Shown here: positions 7,894 through 13,942 of the stretch, piece by piece
Position numbering within the stretch: the stretch's first letter is position 1
Layout of the letters: each line of letters starts with the position of its first letter
NCBI GenBank assembly: GCA_023251215.1
Contig: JAHEZF010000001.1
Coordinates: 1 to 13,942, forward strand
Direction: 5' to 3'
Source: Sphingobacteriales bacterium
GTDB taxonomy: Bacteria > Bacteroidota > Bacteroidia > Chitinophagales > Chitinophagaceae
DNA length: 13,942 nt
Position numbers and translations under genes: made by a program
The notes under the pieces: generated by a model
Told to the model about the DNA's origin: nothing
Database searches by the model: none
The model's input: only the letters and a program-made list of their open reading frames with translations

Positions 7894-8706
7894 ATGAAAT
7901 TAATCTGGATTCTGATAGCAGGCGTTATTTTAAGCAGTTGCGGCGGGATGAACAAAATTTTGAAGAATCCTGACCCGCAATACAAATTGCGGAAAGCCGA
8001 GCAGTATTTTGTAAAGAAGAAATACAGCGGGGCCCAGCAGTTGTATGAGGATATCATGCCGTACTTTAAAGCCGGTAAAGAATTTGAAGACATTTATTAC
8101 AAGTATGCATATTGCGCCTGGTACCAGGATGATTATATGAATGCGGAAAATCTTTTTAAAAGTTATCTTGAAATTTTCCCGAATAGCCTGAGGGCCGAAG
8201 AAGTAGATTATATGAGAGCTTTTTGCTTTTATAAGCAGTCGCCCAAAGCGGAACTTGATCAAACCAACACCATCAAGGCAATGGGTATGATGCAAACCTT
8301 TATCAACACACATCCCGGATCTGCAAGAAATAAAGAGGCTAATGAGATCATGGATATATGCCGTGCAAAAATGGAAGTCAAAGAATATAAAAGCGCTAAA
8401 TTATATTATGATGTGGGACAGTTTCGGGCTGCCGGAGTTGCCTTTACCAGTTTGCTGAATGGATACCCCGAATCAATAAAGGCCGACGAATATAAACTGA
8501 TGATCATAAAATCTTATTTCCGTTTTGCTGAAATGAGTGTAGAAGAAAAAAAACCAGAACGGTATGAACAGGTTATCACTGAATGTAATGAATTTACCGA
8601 TCGTTTTCCCGAAAGTAAACTTAGAAAAGAGGCTGAATATTTTTTGAATTTATCACAAACCAATATTAAAAATTTATCCAATGAGCAAATTAAGACGCCA
8701 GCTTAG
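7894..8706 (+). CDS. bamD: Outer-membrane assembly lipoprotein BamD
   Basis: The N-terminus is a lipoprotein signal: MK, a hydrophobic stretch WILIAGVI, and the lipobox LSSC with the lipidated Cys at position 16. Residues about 30-260 are helical tetratricopeptide-like repeats with the BamD pattern: a start such as NPDPQYKLRKAEQYF, then pairs like YYKYAYCAWYQDDY and NLFKSYLEIFPNS. The length of 270 aa is normal. BamD is the essential periplasm-facing lipoprotein that works with BamA to fold beta-barrel proteins into the outer membrane (family knowledge), which would include the OmpA-like barrel upstream. The gene follows two hairpins and probably begins its own transcript. Its last 26 nt overlap rpoZ, so the two are translated from one mRNA in different frames. 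Confidence 0.93.
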   Translation: MKLIWILIAGVILSSCGGMNKILKNPDPQYKLRKAEQYFVKKKYSGAQQLYEDIMPYFKAGKEFEDIYYKYAYCAWYQDDYMNAENLFKSYLEIFPNSLRAEEVDYMRAFCFYKQSPKAELDQTNTIKAMGMMQTFINTHPGSARNKEANEIMDICRAKMEVKEYKSAKLYYDVGQFRAAGVAFTSLLNGYPESIKADEYKLMIIKSYFRFAEMSVEEKKPERYEQVITECNEFTDRFPESKLRKEAEYFLNLSQTNIKNLSNEQIKTPA

Positions 8707-9022
8707 TGCAGGCATCACAAATAGTATTGAGACCCGTAACCTGGATGATATCAAAAACAAAACCGGGGACCTTTATGAGTCTATCACCATCATTGGCAAA
8801 AGGGCTAACCAGATAAATATTTCCCTGAGAGAAGAGTTGCATAATAAGCTTGAGGAATTTGCCAGCCATACCGACAGCCTTGAAGAGATTCATGAAAATA
8901 AAGAGCAGATTGAAATTTCCCGGGCCTATGAAAGGATGCCAAACCCGGCGTTGTTGGCTACACAGGAGTTTATGGACGACAAAATATACTTTCGTAAAGG
9001 AGAAGATGAATTGTTTAGTTAA
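8681..9022 (+). CDS. rpoZ: DNA-directed RNA polymerase subunit omega (Bacteroidota type)
   Basis: The 113-aa product matches the divergent Bacteroidota omega rather than the short proteobacterial form: TRNLDDIKNKTGDLYESI, then the Rpb6-like core IIGKRANQIN, an acidic helix, and the C-terminus beginning YERMPNPALLATQEFM. Omega binds the beta-prime subunit and helps assemble RNA polymerase. The ATG at 8681 lies inside the end of bamD, so the two genes overlap by 26 nt in different frames; this start gives the usual N-terminal tail before the conserved core. Its place directly after bamD and before coaBC is the usual Bacteroidota order as I recall it. An intrinsic terminator follows about 30 nt after the stop. 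Confidence 0.92.
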   Translation: MSKLRRQLSAGITNSIETRNLDDIKNKTGDLYESITIIGKRANQINISLREELHNKLEEFASHTDSLEEIHENKEQIEISRAYERMPNPALLATQEFMDDKIYFRKGEDELFS

Positions 9023-9050
9023 TCTACTTAAACTACCTAAAAAAAATGTT

Positions 9051-9081
9051 GCGATGGACTAACCGTCGCTTTTTTATTTTT
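9051..9081 (+). terminator. Intrinsic terminator after rpoZ
   Basis: GCGATGG (9051-9057) pairs with CCGTCGC (9063-9069), with one G-T wobble, around the loop ACTAA, and is followed by TTTTTTATTTTT. An A-run at 9039-9046 precedes the stem, so it could also stop transcription from the other side. It separates the bamD-rpoZ transcript from coaBC. Confidence 0.85.
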
Positions 9082-9102
9082 ATCGGGCATTTTTTAATAC
9101 GT

Positions 9103-9133
9103 TATGACCTTTTATAAGTAAATGGTAATTTTG
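9103..9133 (+). promoter_or_regulatory. Promoter of the coaBC operon
   Basis: TATG (9103-9106, three of four matches to TTTG), a 19-nt spacer and TAATTTTG (9126-9133, a full match to TAnnTTTG) lie between the rpoZ terminator and coaBC. The expected start point, about 6 nt further on, falls at 9139-9140, directly before the coaBC ATG at 9141, so the mRNA may be leaderless or nearly so. Confidence 0.6.
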
Positions 9134-9140
9134 ATAAAGC

Positions 9141-10337
9141 ATGTTGCAGGGGAAAAAGATATTACTGGGCATTACAGGCAGTATTGCTGCTTATAAATCT
9201 ATTTACCTGGTTCGCTTGCTGGTAAAAGCGGGGGCTGAAGTAAAAGTAATTATAACCCCTTCAGCCAAAGATTTTGTTTCAAGCATTACTCTTTCCACAC
9301 TCAGTCGGAATCCTGTACTGGTTGATCTTTTTGATGAACATAGCTGGGCTAACCATGTAATGCTGGGTAGATGGGCTGATCTTATGGTGATTGCACCGCT
9401 AACCTGTAATACAATGGCTAAAATGGCAAGCGGGCAATGTGACAATCTTTTGTTGGCTACTTATTTCTCTGCAATTTGCCCGGTACTGGTGGCCCCGGCA
9501 ATGGATGAAGATATGTGGCAGCATCCGGCTACAAAGGAAAATTTAAAAAGACTGGAATCATTTGGCAACAAAATTATTCTTGTGGAAAAAGGTGATCTGG
9601 CAAGCGGCCTTTATGGCGAAGGCCGGATGGCAGAACCCGAAACGATACTTACTTTCATCAACCATAATTTTTTTTTGAGTAGTCAATTAACCGGAAAAAG
9701 AGCTATGGTAACGGCAGGTCCAACATATGAGTCAATTGATCCGGTTCGCTTTATTGGTAATCGATCTTCGGGCAAGATGGGCATAGCTATAGCCAGGGAA
9801 TTGCATAATCGCGGAGCCGAGGTAACATTGATCTTAGGTCCGACAACATCGGAGTTTTCTGCTAATGGTATTTCAGTTAGAAAAGTAACAACGGCCCAGG
9901 AAATGTTCAAAGCCTGTAACGAGGCATTTGAAAATACCGATATCACAATAATGGCTGCAGCAGTTGCAGATTATTCACCGGTTACTACAGCCAGTGAAAA
10001 GATTAAAAAATCAGATGAAAGACTTACAATAGAACTCGCCAGGACAAAAGACATTTTGAAAAACCTGGGTGAAAAGAAGAAACCCGGGCAGGTATTGATT
10101 GGATTTGCGCTGGAAACAAATAATGAGAAAAAAAATGCAATGGATAAACTAAATAATAAGAATGCAGATATGATCGTTTTAAATTCGCTGAAGGATGCGG
10201 GGGCGGGGTTTGGATATGATACCAATAAAATCACTATATTAGAAAAAGGCGGACAGGAATTTGAGTTTGAAACAAAATCCAAAACTGAAGTTGCCAAAGA
10301 TATTGTTGACACCATAATCAGGCTTTATTATGCATAA
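9141..10337 (+). CDS. coaBC: Bifunctional phosphopantothenoylcysteine decarboxylase/phosphopantothenate-cysteine ligase
   Basis: The protein (398 aa) has the two domains of CoaBC/Dfp. The flavin decarboxylase CoaC (about 1-180) shows GITGSIAAYKS (10-20), the catalytic histidine in ANHVMLGRWAD (H72) and GQCDNLLLATYFSA. The ligase CoaB (about 186-398) shows VTAGPTYESIDPVRFIGNRS (190-209), SSGKMG, AAAVADYSP (272-280) and the lysine motif EKIKK (286-290). Together they turn 4'-phosphopantothenate plus cysteine into 4'-phosphopantetheine for coenzyme A. Two CoaC motif positions differ from E. coli: PAMNxxMW reads PAMDEDMW (119-126), and the ACGxxGxGRM clamp reads ASGLYGEGRM, with Ser155 where Cys is usual. 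I recall similar changes in other Bacteroidota, so the gene is probably functional. It leads the run to scoB and overlaps the next gene by 8 nt. Confidence 0.96.
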   Translation: MLQGKKILLGITGSIAAYKSIYLVRLLVKAGAEVKVIITPSAKDFVSSITLSTLSRNPVLVDLFDEHSWANHVMLGRWADLMVIAPLTCNTMAKMASGQCDNLLLATYFSAICPVLVAPAMDEDMWQHPATKENLKRLESFGNKIILVEKGDLASGLYGEGRMAEPETILTFINHNFFLSSQLTGKRAMVTAGPTYESIDPVRFIGNRSSGKMGIAIARELHNRGAEVTLILGPTTSEFSANGISVRKVTTAQEMFKACNEAFENTDITIMAAAVADYSPVTTASEKIKKSDERLTIELARTKDILKNLGEKKKPGQVLIGFALETNNEKKNAMDKLNNKNADMIVLNSLKDAGAGFGYDTNKITILEKGGQEFEFETKSKTEVAKDIVDTIIRLYYA

Positions 10338-11247
10338 GAAAATAATATTTGTTCTTACTTTCAGCTTTTCAGTAATCTGTGTGCATGCACAGGAAATACA
10401 GGCACGCCTTACTGTATTAACCAATAAAGTAAGCACCCAGGTAGATAAAAAGATTTTTCAAACATTGCAAACTACCCTGGTTAATTTCCTGAATAACCGC
10501 CGCTGGACCGGTGATGTTTTTCAACCCAACGAAAAAATTCAGTGTAATTTTTTACTTAATATAGAACAGGACCTGGGTAATAATATATTTAAAGGAAAAT
10601 TAACCGTACAGGCTGCCCGGCCGGTTTTTAATACTGCTTATGATTCGCCCATCATTAATTTTCTGGATGATAATATTGTTTTCCGGTACCAGGAGTTTCA
10701 GCCCATTGAGTTCAATGAAAACCGGGTGCAGGGAAATGATCCGGTAGCCGCCAATCTTCCAGCTATTCTTGCTTATTACGTTAACCTGATTCTTGGATTT
10801 GACTATGATTCGTTTACACCCCGGGGAGGTGATGTGTTTTTTCAAAAGGCATGGAATATTGTGAACAATGCGCCGGAAGGCAGTGGTATTGAAGGCTGGA
10901 AATCATTTGAGAGCCAGCGCAACCGCTATTGGCTTGCTGAAAACATGAATAACAACCGGTTTGCTTTAATTCATGACGTGTTGTACGCTTATTACCGGAC
11001 AGGAATGGACATCTTTTACGAAAATGAAGAAGAAGGAAGAAACAGTATAATGACCAGCCTGAATTTTTTAAATACGATCAATTCTGAAAACCCTAATTCT
11101 ATGATCATGCAGTTTTTTTTCCAGGGAAAGAGTACAGAACTGGTAAAGATATTCAGTCATGCCATTCCTGATCTGAAAACCCGGGCCGGCGACCTGTTAT
11201 CCAAACTGGATATTACCAACTCAGCTGCTTATAAAGAATTAAAATGA
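10330..11247 (+). CDS. DUF4835-family exported protein, 305 aa
   Basis: I recognise this as the DUF4835 family, restricted to Bacteroidota as far as I know, with no established function. Residues 1-20 form a signal peptide (HKK, then IIFVLTFSFSVI, ending VHAQ), so it is exported to the periplasm or envelope. The body shows family features: EIQARLTVLTNKV at the mature N-terminus, FLNNRRWTGDVF, a central LPAILAYYVNLILGFDYDSF (142-161), and KAWNIVNNAPE followed by GWKSFE. It lacks a lipobox and clear transmembrane segments after the signal. The ATG overlaps the end of coaBC by 8 nt, and its stop overlaps the next gene's start as ATGA, so translation is probably coupled on both sides. The strict neighbourhood with coaBC is typical of the family but does not explain its job. 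Confidence 0.85.
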   Translation: MHKKIIFVLTFSFSVICVHAQEIQARLTVLTNKVSTQVDKKIFQTLQTTLVNFLNNRRWTGDVFQPNEKIQCNFLLNIEQDLGNNIFKGKLTVQAARPVFNTAYDSPIINFLDDNIVFRYQEFQPIEFNENRVQGNDPVAANLPAILAYYVNLILGFDYDSFTPRGGDVFFQKAWNIVNNAPEGSGIEGWKSFESQRNRYWLAENMNNNRFALIHDVLYAYYRTGMDIFYENEEEGRNSIMTSLNFLNTINSENPNSMIMQFFFQGKSTELVKIFSHAIPDLKTRAGDLLSKLDITNSAAYKELK

Positions 11248-11675
11248 GAGCTGTCTTTCGGATACTTTTAGTTTCAATTTTTTTAATAGCTTGTCAAAGC
11301 AGGGATAATATTCCTTACAATATTTTATCCCAGTCAAAAATGCAGGCGGTGCTATGGGATATGATTCAGGCCGATCAATTTCTTAATGATTACAGGCTGA
11401 TCAAAGATTCTTCTCTTGACCGGGGAACGGAAAGTGTAAAATTATACCGGCAAATATTTACTATTCATCATATCAGTAAAGAACAGTTTCAGCAAAGCCT
11501 TTCATTTTACAGGGATCACCCGGTATTATTCAAAGTAATTTTGGATTCGATGGATGCCCGTTCGGATATTGCTCCTACTGAGGTGATTCGTCCTCAAATA
11601 CTCACAGATACTGTCAGGCATTTTACTGATACAATTAGACTTTTTAAAAAGAAAAAACGATTACCGGTACGATAA
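11244..11675 (+). CDS. DUF4296-domain lipoprotein, 143 aa
   Basis: The N-terminus is a lipoprotein signal: MRAVFR, a hydrophobic stretch ILLVSIFL, and the lipobox LIAC with Cys at 17. After it, [20 protein letters not shown] and the pattern [20 protein letters not shown] fit DUF4296, a small Bacteroidota family of unknown function with a helical SurA-N-like look (initiation by a short helix, then KEQF and SFYRDHP). The C-terminus is short, basic and probably disordered ([10 protein letters not shown]). It starts within the stop of the DUF4835 gene (ATGA overlap), so the two are likely made in step and may act together in the envelope; this is inferred from coupling only. No enzyme motif is visible. 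Confidence 0.75.
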   Translation: MRAVFRILLVSIFLIACQSRDNIPYNILSQSKMQAVLWDMIQADQFLNDYRLIKDSSLDRGTESVKLYRQIFTIHHISKEQFQQSLSFYRDHPVLFKVILDSMDARSDIAPTEVIRPQILTDTVRHFTDTIRLFKKKKRLPVR

Positions 11676-11703
11676 AGTTTATAACTTCAGGCCTGTTAAT
11701 TTT

Positions 11704-12402
11704 ATGAGTAAAGTTGTTAAAGGAGCTGCTGAAGCCATTTGGGATATAAACGATGGAGCTACATTGATGCTTGGTGGATTTGGCTTATGTGGCATACCTG
11801 AAAACTGCATAGCCGCTTTGGTTAAAAAAGGAGTAAAGCAGCTTACCTGTATCTCCAATAATGCCGGGGTAGATGATTTTGGAATAGGATTAATGCTTCA
11901 GCAAAAGCAGGTAAAAAAAATGATCTCATCCTATGTTGGAGAAAATGCTGAATTTGAAAGGCAGATGCTTAGTGGAGAACTGGAAGTAGAATTAATACCC
12001 CAGGGTACATTGGCTACCCGTTGTATGGCTGCAGGGTATGGTATGCCGGCAATATACACTCCAGCCGGAGTTGGTACTGAGGTGGCCAACGGAAAAGAAG
12101 TAAGGAATTTTGATGGCAAAGATTATTTACTTGAGCATGCATTTAAGGCCGACTTTGCTATTGTAAAAGCATGGAAGGGAGATACATTTGGTAATCTTAT
12201 TTATAAAGAAACGGCCAGGAATTTCAATCCGTTAATGGCAATGGCGGGAAAGATCACAATTGCTGAAGTGGAAGAGCTTCTGCCTGCAGGTCAATTACAT
12301 CCTAATATTATTCATACTCCGGGCATTTATATACACCGCATTTTTCAGGGGATTAATTATGAAAAAAGAATTGAACAAAAAACCATAAGAAAAAAAGTTT
12401 AA
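11704..12402 (+). CDS. scoA: 3-oxoacid CoA-transferase subunit A
   Basis: The 232-aa product matches the alpha subunit of family I CoA-transferases: [14 protein letters not shown] near the N-terminus (G24-G25-F26 and G30 form the CoA-binding glycine loop), [43 protein letters not shown], and [15 protein letters not shown], followed by [20 protein letters not shown]. With subunit B it moves CoA from succinyl-CoA to acetoacetate, giving acetoacetyl-CoA, in ketone-body, leucine or butyrate-related catabolism (family knowledge). A different acyl-CoA substrate cannot be excluded from sequence alone. The ATG lies 28 nt after the DUF4296 stop with no terminator between, and scoB begins 11 nt after its stop, so it is in the same transcriptional run. 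Confidence 0.93.
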   Translation: MSKVVKGAAEAIWDINDGATLMLGGFGLCGIPENCIAALVKKGVKQLTCISNNAGVDDFGIGLMLQQKQVKKMISSYVGENAEFERQMLSGELEVELIPQGTLATRCMAAGYGMPAIYTPAGVGTEVANGKEVRNFDGKDYLLEHAFKADFAIVKAWKGDTFGNLIYKETARNFNPLMAMAGKITIAEVEELLPAGQLHPNIIHTPGIYIHRIFQGINYEKRIEQKTIRKKV

Positions 12403-12413
12403 AGATCATTGCA

Positions 12414-13070
12414 ATGGCCTTAACGAAAGAACAAATTGCACAACGCATTGCCAAAGAACTAAAAGACGGATATTACGTTAACCTCGGCATTGGTATTCCT
12501 ACACTGGTGGCCAATTATATTCCTATAGAGATGAATGTGGTGTTGCAAAGTGAAAATGGATTATTAGGCATGGGTCCTTTCCCGTTTGAAGGGGAAGAAG
12601 ATCCCGATCTTATCAATGCAGGCAAACAAACTATTACTACAGTTCCCGGTTCTGCTTTTTTTGATTCTGCCCTGAGTTTTGGAATGATCAGGGCGGGTAA
12701 AGTGGACCTTACTGTCTTAGGAGCAATGGAAGTAAGCGAAACAGGGGATATTGCCAACTGGAAAATTCCGGGTAAAATGGTAAAAGGGATGGGCGGGGCG
12801 ATGGACCTTGTTGCCAGTGCAAAAAATATTATTGTGGCCATGATGCACACTAACCCTAAAGGAGAATCAAAGCTATTGCCAAAATGTACTTTGCCTTTAA
12901 CAGGGGTAAACTGTGTAAAGAAAATTGTTTCTGATCTTGCTGTATTGGATGTAACAGATATCGGCTTTAAGTTATTGGAAAGAGCCCCTGGTATAAGTGT
13001 TGAAGAAATAAAATCAAAAACAGCAGGAAAATTAATAATAGAAGGAGAGATACCGGAGATACAATTTTAA
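12414..13070 (+). CDS. scoB: 3-oxoacid CoA-transferase subunit B
   Basis: This 218-aa protein is the beta subunit of the same enzyme. The catalytic glutamate is E47 in QSENGLLGMGP; during the reaction it forms a glutamyl-CoA thioester. Other family marks are VNLGIGIPTLVANYI (22-36), AGKQTITTVPGSAFFDSALS, MIRAGKVDLTVLGAMEVS and GKMVKGMGGAMDLV. It follows scoA by 11 nt in the usual order, and the two subunits form a heteromeric cytoplasmic complex. No clear terminator is visible in the 33 nt that separate its stop from the convergent response-regulator gene, so the two transcripts may overlap at their 3' ends. Confidence 0.94.
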   Translation: MALTKEQIAQRIAKELKDGYYVNLGIGIPTLVANYIPIEMNVVLQSENGLLGMGPFPFEGEEDPDLINAGKQTITTVPGSAFFDSALSFGMIRAGKVDLTVLGAMEVSETGDIANWKIPGKMVKGMGGAMDLVASAKNIIVAMMHTNPKGESKLLPKCTLPLTGVNCVKKIVSDLAVLDVTDIGFKLLERAPGISVEEIKSKTAGKLIIEGEIPEIQF

Positions 13071-13103
13071 ATCAACACACAACCAGTAACTGTCAGTCCA
13101 AAA

Positions 13104-13754
13104 CTACTCTATCAAATTATTTTTAACTGCAAAGAACACAAGTCCTGCTGTATTCTTGCTACCGAAACGTTCCATCAGGCGGTCTTTAATAGCCTCAACG
13201 GTGCGGGGACTAATCTCCATTTTTTGGGCTATTTCCTGGGCCGTAAACTCCATGCAGATAAAACGCAGAACATCTTTTTCTTTATCACTGAGGGTGATCT
13301 CATTATTAAGGGAAGGCACTACTTTTTGGCGTGAATGTGATTTTTTCAGCAATATCCGGTTCACAAAGTTATTGAGATAATATCCCTTTTCAGATACTTC
13401 CATAATGGCCCGGCGTATTTCCTGCGGTTCAGCATTTTTAAGTAAATAACCATTGGCGCCATTTTCCATCAGGTGGTACACAAATCGTTCGTCTTCGTAC
13501 ATGCTTAGAACCAGCACTTTTATTTGTGGGTATTGCTTGCTGATAATTTTTGTGGTTTCAATACCGTCTTTGCCCGGCATTCTCAGGTCCATCAATACTA
13601 CTTCAGGCTCCGATGTTTTTAATCCATTTAATAAATCATCCCCGTTCTCAGCTTCCTGTACAAACTTAATATTGGTAAAAGGCCGCAGGGAAAGAATAAC
13701 CCCCTTGCGAAAGATTTTATGATCGTCGGCTATTGCTACTTTTATAATTCCCAT
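13104..13754 (-). CDS. NarL/LuxR-type two-component response regulator, 216 aa
   Basis: The receiver domain (about 4-120) is complete: the acidic pair D10-D11 binds magnesium, D56 in VLMDLRMPGKDG is the phosphorylation site, S84 takes the usual Thr/Ser position, and K106 in GYLLKNA is the conserved lysine. The output domain (about 153-212) is a LuxR helix-turn-helix: TLSDKEKDVLRFICMEFT, then AQEIAQKMEISPRTVEAIKD, with the SPRTVE recognition-helix signature. It should bind DNA as a phosphorylated dimer. The sensor kinase gene lies directly upstream on the same strand (stop 41 nt before this ATG), so they form one operon and a cognate pair. The targets cannot be read from this window. The gene converges on scoB, and nothing links it to CoA metabolism beyond position. 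Confidence 0.95.
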   Translation of the reverse strand: MGIIKVAIADDHKIFRKGVILSLRPFTNIKFVQEAENGDDLLNGLKTSEPEVVLMDLRMPGKDGIETTKIISKQYPQIKVLVLSMYEDERFVYHLMENGANGYLLKNAEPQEIRRAIMEVSEKGYYLNNFVNRILLKKSHSRQKVVPSLNNEITLSDKEKDVLRFICMEFTAQEIAQKMEISPRTVEAIKDRLMERFGSKNTAGLVFFAVKNNLIE

Positions 13755-13795
13755 AGTTATCAGATATTGGATAAAATTACCAAATTCCCGTCACT

Positions 13796-13942
13796 CTATT
13801 GATATGGCTCATCTTTGGGCAACTCAATGGTCACTTTATAATAGGTTTGAGAAATATCTTTTTCAAAATTGATATTACCGTGCACAACCCGTAAGCGGCT
13901 ACTGATATTTTTCAATCCCAGGCCCACATTACTCTTATTTAA
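13796..13942 (-). CDS. Sensor histidine kinase, C-terminal 48 residues only (NarX/DesK-like HATPase)
   Basis: The frame enters from the right edge and ends with TAG at 13798-13796. It begins LNKSNVGLGLKNISSRLRVV, which contains the G2-type box (GLGLKNISSR) of HATPase domains in HisKA_3 kinases, and ends in a typical final strand (YYKVTIELPKDE). HATPases of this group normally partner LuxR-type regulators, which fits the response regulator immediately downstream. The sensor domain, the phosphorylated histidine and the start lie outside the window, so the signal is unknown. The gene is cut by the window edge and not visibly broken. Confidence 0.88.
   Translation of the reverse strand, partial: LNKSNVGLGLKNISSRLRVVHGNINFEKDISQTYYKVTIELPKDEPYQ

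Noticed and set aside
11676..11703. TAATTTTA just before scoA as a promoter
   Set aside because: No -33 TTTG lies at the right distance and the start point would fall inside the coding sequence; read-through from the upstream genes explains expression better.
13071..13103. Search for a bidirectional terminator between scoB and the response regulator
   Set aside because: Only a 4-bp ACTG/CAGT inverted repeat with a 1-nt gap is visible, too small to form a terminator.
1..13942. Defence system, prophage, integrative element or CRISPR array
   Set aside because: No integrase, transposase, toxin-antitoxin, nuclease-helicase cluster, regularly spaced repeats or tRNA-bounded segment is visible; all genes but the two DUF proteins and the methyltransferase have familiar housekeeping or envelope roles.

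Overview
The window reads as an ordinary chromosomal stretch from a Bacteroidota bacterium, most likely order Chitinophagales, family Chitinophagaceae (the family is an inference from protein style, not a tested placement). The grounds are: a gene run bamD-rpoZ-coaBC-DUF4835 typical of the phylum, the divergent Bacteroidota form of RNA polymerase omega, a thrombospondin-type-3/OmpA outer-membrane protein, promoters of the Bacteroidota type (TTTG, about 19 nt, TAnnTTTG) instead of TTGACA/TATAAT, and start sites without clear Shine-Dalgarno sequences. Fourteen protein genes cover nearly all of the window. There are no tRNA or rRNA genes, CRISPR arrays, insertion sequences or phage genes that I can see, and no gene-free stretch longer than about 205 bases.

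Layout. (1) 1-2276, minus: the N-terminal 758 codons of a large secreted nuclease (endonuclease/exonuclease/phosphatase fold with Calx-beta and OB-fold modules), running off the left edge. (2) 2366-5766, minus: a compact operon read from right to left: trans-polyprenyl diphosphate synthase, recJ, and a small SAM-dependent methyltransferase whose GTG start overlaps the recJ stop. (3) 5767-5964: a divergent promoter region with a near-consensus promoter on the plus strand. (4) 5965-7689, plus: an OmpA-family envelope protein followed by a strong intrinsic terminator. (5) 7894-9022, plus: bamD and rpoZ overlapping by 26 nt, closed by a second intrinsic terminator. (6) 9141-13070, plus: coaBC, DUF4835, DUF4296 lipoprotein, scoA and scoB, tightly packed (overlaps of 8 and 4 nt, gaps of 28 and 11 nt) and probably co-transcribed. 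(7) 13104-13942, minus: a NarL/LuxR-type response regulator and the last 48 codons of its sensor kinase, convergent to scoB.

How the genes fit together. The products are mainly housekeeping: isoprenoid chain synthesis (probably the menaquinone side chain), DNA repair, outer-membrane assembly, transcription, coenzyme A synthesis and CoA-dependent acetoacetate metabolism. coaBC and scoAB in one run link CoA synthesis with CoA-thioester exchange, though this may be only positional.

I do not find a convincing undescribed biological system. The points most worth a second look are an OmpA domain lacking both expected peptidoglycan-binding residues, a CoaC domain with two catalytic-motif substitutions, the recJ-coupled methyltransferase with a hydrophobic N-terminus, and the two DUF proteins embedded between CoA genes.
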